Part shown: positions 39,985 through 42,968 of the stretch, piece after piece | How the letters are laid out: each line of letters starts with the position of its first letter | Position numbering within the stretch: the stretch's first letter is position 1 | Origin: JAWLCA01 sp050485905 | Lineage (GTDB): Bacteria; Pseudomonadota; Alphaproteobacteria; Rhodobacterales; Rhodobacteraceae | NCBI GenBank assembly: GCA_050485905.1 | Contig: JBJHCH010000015.1 | Location: 1-42,968, forward strand | Reading direction: 5' to 3' | Length of the DNA: 42,968 nucleotides | Translations under genes and position numbers: made by a program | Notes under the pieces: generated by a model | Seen by the model: only the letters and a program-made list of their open reading frames with translations | Told to the model about the DNA's origin: nothing | Databases searched by the model: none

Positions 39985-40747
39985 CGCGGTCGCGCGCCGG
40001 CTGCCCGATGTGCCGCTGGTCTATTTCGGCGACAACCTGCACGCCCCCTATGGCGTGCGCGACGCCGACGACATCTTCGCGCTGACCTGTGCCGGCGTCG
40101 AACGGCTGTGGGCCGAGGGCTGCGATCTGGTGATCCTCGCCTGCAACACCGCTAGCGCCGCGGCCCTCCGCCGGATGCAGGAGACATGGGTGCCCGCCGA
40201 CAAGCGCGTCCTCGGCGTCTTCGTCCCGCTGATCGAGGCGCTGACCGAACGGCAATGGGGCGACAATTCCCCGCCACGCGAAGTCGCGGTGAAGCATGTG
40301 GCGCTCTTTGCCACGCCCGCCACCGTACAAAGCCGCGCCTTCCAGCGCGAACTGGCCTTCCGCGCCATCGGCGTCGATGTCGAGGCACAGCCCTGCGGCG
40401 GCGTCGTCGACGCGATCGAGGAGGGCGACATGCTGCTCGCCGAGGCGCTGGTGCATTCGCATGTCGCCGCCCTCAAGCGCCGGATGCCGCGGCCCGAGGC
40501 GGCGGTGCTGGGCTGCACGCATTACCCGCTCATGGAACATGTCTTCCGCGCCGCCCTCGGCCCGGATGTGAAGGTCTATTCGCAACCCCAGATCGTCGCC
40601 GCCAGCCTGGAGGACTATCTGAACCGCCACGGCGACATGCTGGGGTCAGGCCGAGGCGCCCGTTTTCTGACCAGCGGCGACCCGGTCGCGGTTGGCCATC
40701 GGGCCACCACCTTCCTGCGCCGTGCCATCGCCTTCGACGCGGCCTGA
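39935..40747 (+). CDS. murI: Glutamate racemase
   Basis: 270 residues converting L- to D-glutamate for peptidoglycan. Catalytic Cys70 (ACNTAS) and Cys194 (GCTHYPL), with Asp7 in FDSGLGGLT and YFGDNLHAPYG near residue 30. The ATG at 39935 follows AGGGGC closely and GGGGGCAG further up. It begins 50 bp inside the acyltransferase gene, so it is probably translated from the same mRNA. Confidence 0.96.
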   Translation: MAVGIFDSGLGGLTVYDAVARRLPDVPLVYFGDNLHAPYGVRDADDIFALTCAGVERLWAEGCDLVILACNTASAAALRRMQETWVPADKRVLGVFVPLIEALTERQWGDNSPPREVAVKHVALFATPATVQSRAFQRELAFRAIGVDVEAQPCGGVVDAIEEGDMLLAEALVHSHVAALKRRMPRPEAAVLGCTHYPLMEHVFRAALGPDVKVYSQPQIVAASLEDYLNRHGDMLGSGRGARFLTSGDPVAVGHRATTFLRRAIAFDAA

Positions 40748-40816
40748 CGGCGCTGCGAAGGCTTGCCAGAGCGTCCGCTCTGCCGCAGTCTGAGCGCATC
40801 TTTCAGGGAGGCCGGC

Positions 40817-41116
40817 ATGAGCCGCATGGACCAGGACGACCCCGCCCGCCGGCGCGATGACGATCCGATCCCGCGCGAGGCATGGCCGCGCATCCTCTGG
40901 ATCATCGTGATTGCGGTGATGATCCACGTGGCGCAGTCGCTGCTGGTTCTCGTCGCCGTGGTGCAAATCGTCATCATGCTGACCAACAACGGCAAGCCGA
41001 ACGAGGAGTTGGCGGATTTCGGCTGCATGGTGGGGGCCTGGATCGCCAAGGCGGCGCGCTTCCAGTCGGCGGCGAGCGACGTCAAACCCTGGCCCTGGAC
41101 ACCCATGGGGTCCTGA
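40817..41116 (+). CDS. DUF4389-type inner-membrane protein
   Basis: 99 residues. A charged N-terminus (DQDDPARRRDDDPIPREAW) is followed by one long or two close hydrophobic helices (ILWIIVIAVMIHVAQSLLVLVAVVQIVIML), then NEELADFGCMVGAWIAKAARFQSAASDVKPWPW. The helix-NE-L-FG-arrangement matches DUF4389 proteins; function unknown. AGGGAGG lies 5 nt before the ATG. It ends 4 bp from the convergent hutC gene. Confidence 0.82.
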   Translation: MSRMDQDDPARRRDDDPIPREAWPRILWIIVIAVMIHVAQSLLVLVAVVQIVIMLTNNGKPNEELADFGCMVGAWIAKAARFQSAASDVKPWPWTPMGS

Positions 41117-41120
41117 CCGG

Positions 41121-41810
41121 TCAGAGCGTCGCGTCCATGCGGTAGCCCGGTGCATAGGTCAGACGCACAAAGGTGATCGGCCGCTCGTCGCTGCGGGTCG
41201 TGCGCTCGATCGTGAAAAGGGCCGCATCCTGCGGGCAATCAAGAAACCGCGCCGCCTCCGCCCCCGCACTGCGGGCCTGAAAACCGATGCCGCCATGCGA
41301 ATAGGGGATGTTGCGCACCAGCCATTCGTTGGCGCTGATCGCGGCGAAATCGGTCACCTGCGTGGGGGCCACCTGCGGGTTCAGCCAACGATCTTCCAGG
41401 CAGAACGGGCGGTCATCGGCCAGGTGAAGCGCGGTGACATGGCGCATCTCGCCCCCCTGCCAGTCCAGCGCCGCGCGCACCGCGTCCGGCGGCGGCTGCA
41501 TCCGGTCGTCGATCAGGCGGTAGCCGTGGCATTGGCCGCGGCCTTCGACATCCTGGCGGATGATCGCGATCTCGAACGTGGCCTTGCGAATCGGGGTCAG
41601 CGAGACGCGCGTGCCACCCTTGCGCTTGCGCTCCAGCAGCCCGGCCTCGGCCAGATCGCGCAGCGCCCGGTTGACGGTCGCGCGCGCGCAGCCGAACTCG
41701 GCGGCCAGTTCCGCCTCGTCGGGGATTCGCTCGCCCGGGGGCCACAGCCCGGCGCGCATGCGCCGCAGCGCCTCGGCACGAACCGCCTGCCAGGTCGCCG
41801 GGCGCTCCAT
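41121..41810 (-). CDS. hutC: Histidine utilization repressor (GntR/HutC family)
   Basis: 229 residues. A winged helix of GntR type (WPPGERIPDEAELAAEFGCARATVNRALRDLAEAGLL) is followed by a UTRA effector domain (LTPIRKATFEIAIIRQD to ITFVRLTYAPGYRM). HutC represses hut genes and responds to urocanate. Its ATG shares a base with the hutF stop (TGATG), so it is translationally coupled to hutF. Confidence 0.95.
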   Translation of the reverse strand: MERPATWQAVRAEALRRMRAGLWPPGERIPDEAELAAEFGCARATVNRALRDLAEAGLLERKRKGGTRVSLTPIRKATFEIAIIRQDVEGRGQCHGYRLIDDRMQPPPDAVRAALDWQGGEMRHVTALHLADDRPFCLEDRWLNPQVAPTQVTDFAAISANEWLVRNIPYSHGGIGFQARSAGAEAARFLDCPQDAALFTIERTTRSDERPITFVRLTYAPGYRMDATL

Positions 41811-42968
41811 CAGAGGTCCCGGAGCCGCCGCAGCACCGCGCGATAGACTTTTTCGACCCCCTCGCGCGCCACATGCCGGCCGCCGCGCACGCGGTGTCGA
41901 CCGGCCGCCCAGACATCCGCCACCACGCGGTCATCGGCGGCAAAGATCCAGGCGTCGAGCAGCATGTCGCCCGCGCGCCCGTCCAGGTCGACCTGCCGGC
42001 AATCGAGCGCGGCAATATCGGCAAGCCGGCCCTCGGCCAGTTCCCCGGCGTTGCGTCCCGCGGCCTGCGCGCCGCCGCGCGCAGCGCCCTCCAGCAGCAC
42101 CCGTCCGGTGGAGCGTTCCGGCGTCGCGAGCGCGGCGCGCGACCGATCCCGCAGGCGCTGCGAATAGTCGAGCGTGCGCAACTCCTCGCTCAGCGCGATG
42201 CGGATGTTGCTGTCCGACCCGATGCCGAACGCGCCGCCTGCGCCGGTCCAGGCGACCCCGTCGAAGATCCCGTCGCCAAGGCTCGATTCGGTGATCGGGC
42301 AAAGCCCGGCCACGGCGCCGGTCGCGGCCAGGGCCAGCGTTTCGGCGCGTTCCATCTGCGTGCAGTGGATCAGGCACCAGTGGCGATCCACGGGTGCGTT
42401 CGCCAGCAGCCATTCGGTCGGGCGCGCGCCATAGGCTTCCAGCACCTCCTCGACCTCGGCCACCTGTTCGGCCAGATGCATGTGCAGGGGCGCGCCGGGC
42501 CGCAGGTCGATACAGGCGGCCAGCCCGTCGGGCGAGACGGCGCGCAGGCTGTGCGGCGCGATGCCGAGGCGCGCGTCGGGGGGCAGGGCGGTCAGCGCTT
42601 TTTCCGCCGCGTCCACGAGCATCGCGAACCGCTCGGGGTCGGTACCGAACCGAATCTGCCCCGGTCCCAGCGGCCGTTGGTCGCATCCACCGTATTGGTA
42701 ATGAACGGGCAGCAGCGTCAGCCCGATCCCGCTGTCGCGCGCCGCGGCGACGATGCGCTCGGACATCTCGGCCGGCCGGGCGTAGGGGGTGCCGCCCGGG
42801 GCGTGGTGCAGATAGTGGAACTCGGCCACCGCGGCATAGCCCGCCTCCAGCATTTCCATCTGCACGAAGGCGGCGATGGCCTCCACGTCCTCGGGCGTCA
42901 GCCGGTCGAGGAAGCGGAACATCAGCTGCCGCCAGGTCCAGAACGAATCGCGCGGATCGGGGCCGCGA
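41810..42968 (-). CDS. hutF: Formimidoylglutamate deiminase, 5' end outside the window
   Basis: Partial: the last 385 codons are present and the frame stays open to the window edge, where RDSFWTWRQLMFRFLDRLTPEDV is conserved in HutF. It is an amidohydrolase that converts N-formimidoyl-L-glutamate to N-formyl-L-glutamate in histidine degradation. His in HMHLAEQ and HCTQME and Asp in GSDSN fit the metal site; the first metal motif lies beyond the edge. It ends at TGA sharing one base with hutC. The other hut genes are probably upstream of the window edge. Confidence 0.94.
   Translation of the reverse strand, partial: RGPDPRDSFWTWRQLMFRFLDRLTPEDVEAIAAFVQMEMLEAGYAAVAEFHYLHHAPGGTPYARPAEMSERIVAAARDSGIGLTLLPVHYQYGGCDQRPLGPGQIRFGTDPERFAMLVDAAEKALTALPPDARLGIAPHSLRAVSPDGLAACIDLRPGAPLHMHLAEQVAEVEEVLEAYGARPTEWLLANAPVDRHWCLIHCTQMERAETLALAATGAVAGLCPITESSLGDGIFDGVAWTGAGGAFGIGSDSNIRIALSEELRTLDYSQRLRDRSRAALATPERSTGRVLLEGAARGGAQAAGRNAGELAEGRLADIAALDCRQVDLDGRAGDMLLDAWIFAADDRVVADVWAAGRHRVRGGRHVAREGVEKVYRAVLRRLRDL

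Overview
The window is GC-rich, gene-dense chromosomal DNA from an alphaproteobacterium, almost certainly of the family Rhodobacteraceae (Rhodobacterales). The evidence is the sigma-32 sequence, the hppD, CarD, seven-iron ferredoxin and SUV3-like helicase genes, a VPLPA-CTERM surface protein, a DUF4389-type membrane protein and a CtrA-type TTAA-N7-TTAA box. I could not fix the genus. I saw no rRNA, tRNA, prophage, transposase or CRISPR array. Functions come from motifs and family recognition by eye; no search was run.

Layout. 0-6.6 kb: sigma-32 (rpoH), an RluA-type pseudouridine synthase whose start codon overlaps that of a divergent small membrane protein, a periplasmic SIMPL protein, and a 1035-residue Ala/Pro/Glu-rich membrane protein whose ends resemble GspL and GspC/PilP. 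6.6-10.1 kb: hppD with a divergent Lrp-type regulator, then a CPA2/RCK cation antiporter. A RIME-like intergenic repeat supplies the stop codons of the regulator and the antiporter. 10.2-15.2 kb: a leftward run of TPR protein, SUV3-like helicase, S4 RNA-binding protein, ferredoxin and CarD. 15.3-16.5 kb: SCP2 protein and alpha/beta hydrolase. 16.5-20.5 kb: the four-gene Anbu cluster (permuted ATP-grasp, alpha-E, transglutaminase, proteasome-like Anbu). 20.6-23.2 kb: ligase-associated exonuclease and ATP-dependent DNA ligase.

23.24-23.54 kb is a gene-free convergent gap. It holds two related arrays of 11-bp repeats in exact or near-exact helical phase, the strangest DNA in the window. 23.5-31.2 kb is a central-metabolism block: metY, gap, a VPLPA-CTERM beta-helix surface protein with an upstream CtrA box, and tkt; divergent from tkt are a coiled-coil protein, zapA and a MliC-like protein. 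31.2-34.2 kb: a leftward purL, bolA, 56-residue membrane microprotein and monothiol glutaredoxin operon. Just upstream of purL is a candidate ~79-nt small RNA with a sigma-32-like promoter, an exposed CCUCCC anti-Shine-Dalgarno element and a strong terminator. 34.5-39 kb: a LysR regulator divergent from a fused indolepyruvate ferredoxin oxidoreductase, with a perfect palindrome inside the oxidoreductase promoter. 39-41.1 kb: acyltransferase, murI and a DUF4389-type protein. 41.1 kb to the end: hutC and the 3' part of hutF.

The best candidates for undescribed biology are the phased repeat arrays, the putative sigma-32-dependent small RNA (sigma-32 itself is encoded here), the GspL/GspC-like chimeric protein, the Anbu protein-modification cluster (predicted, poorly characterised), the stop-codon-donating repeat, and the Asp-run microprotein of the purL operon.
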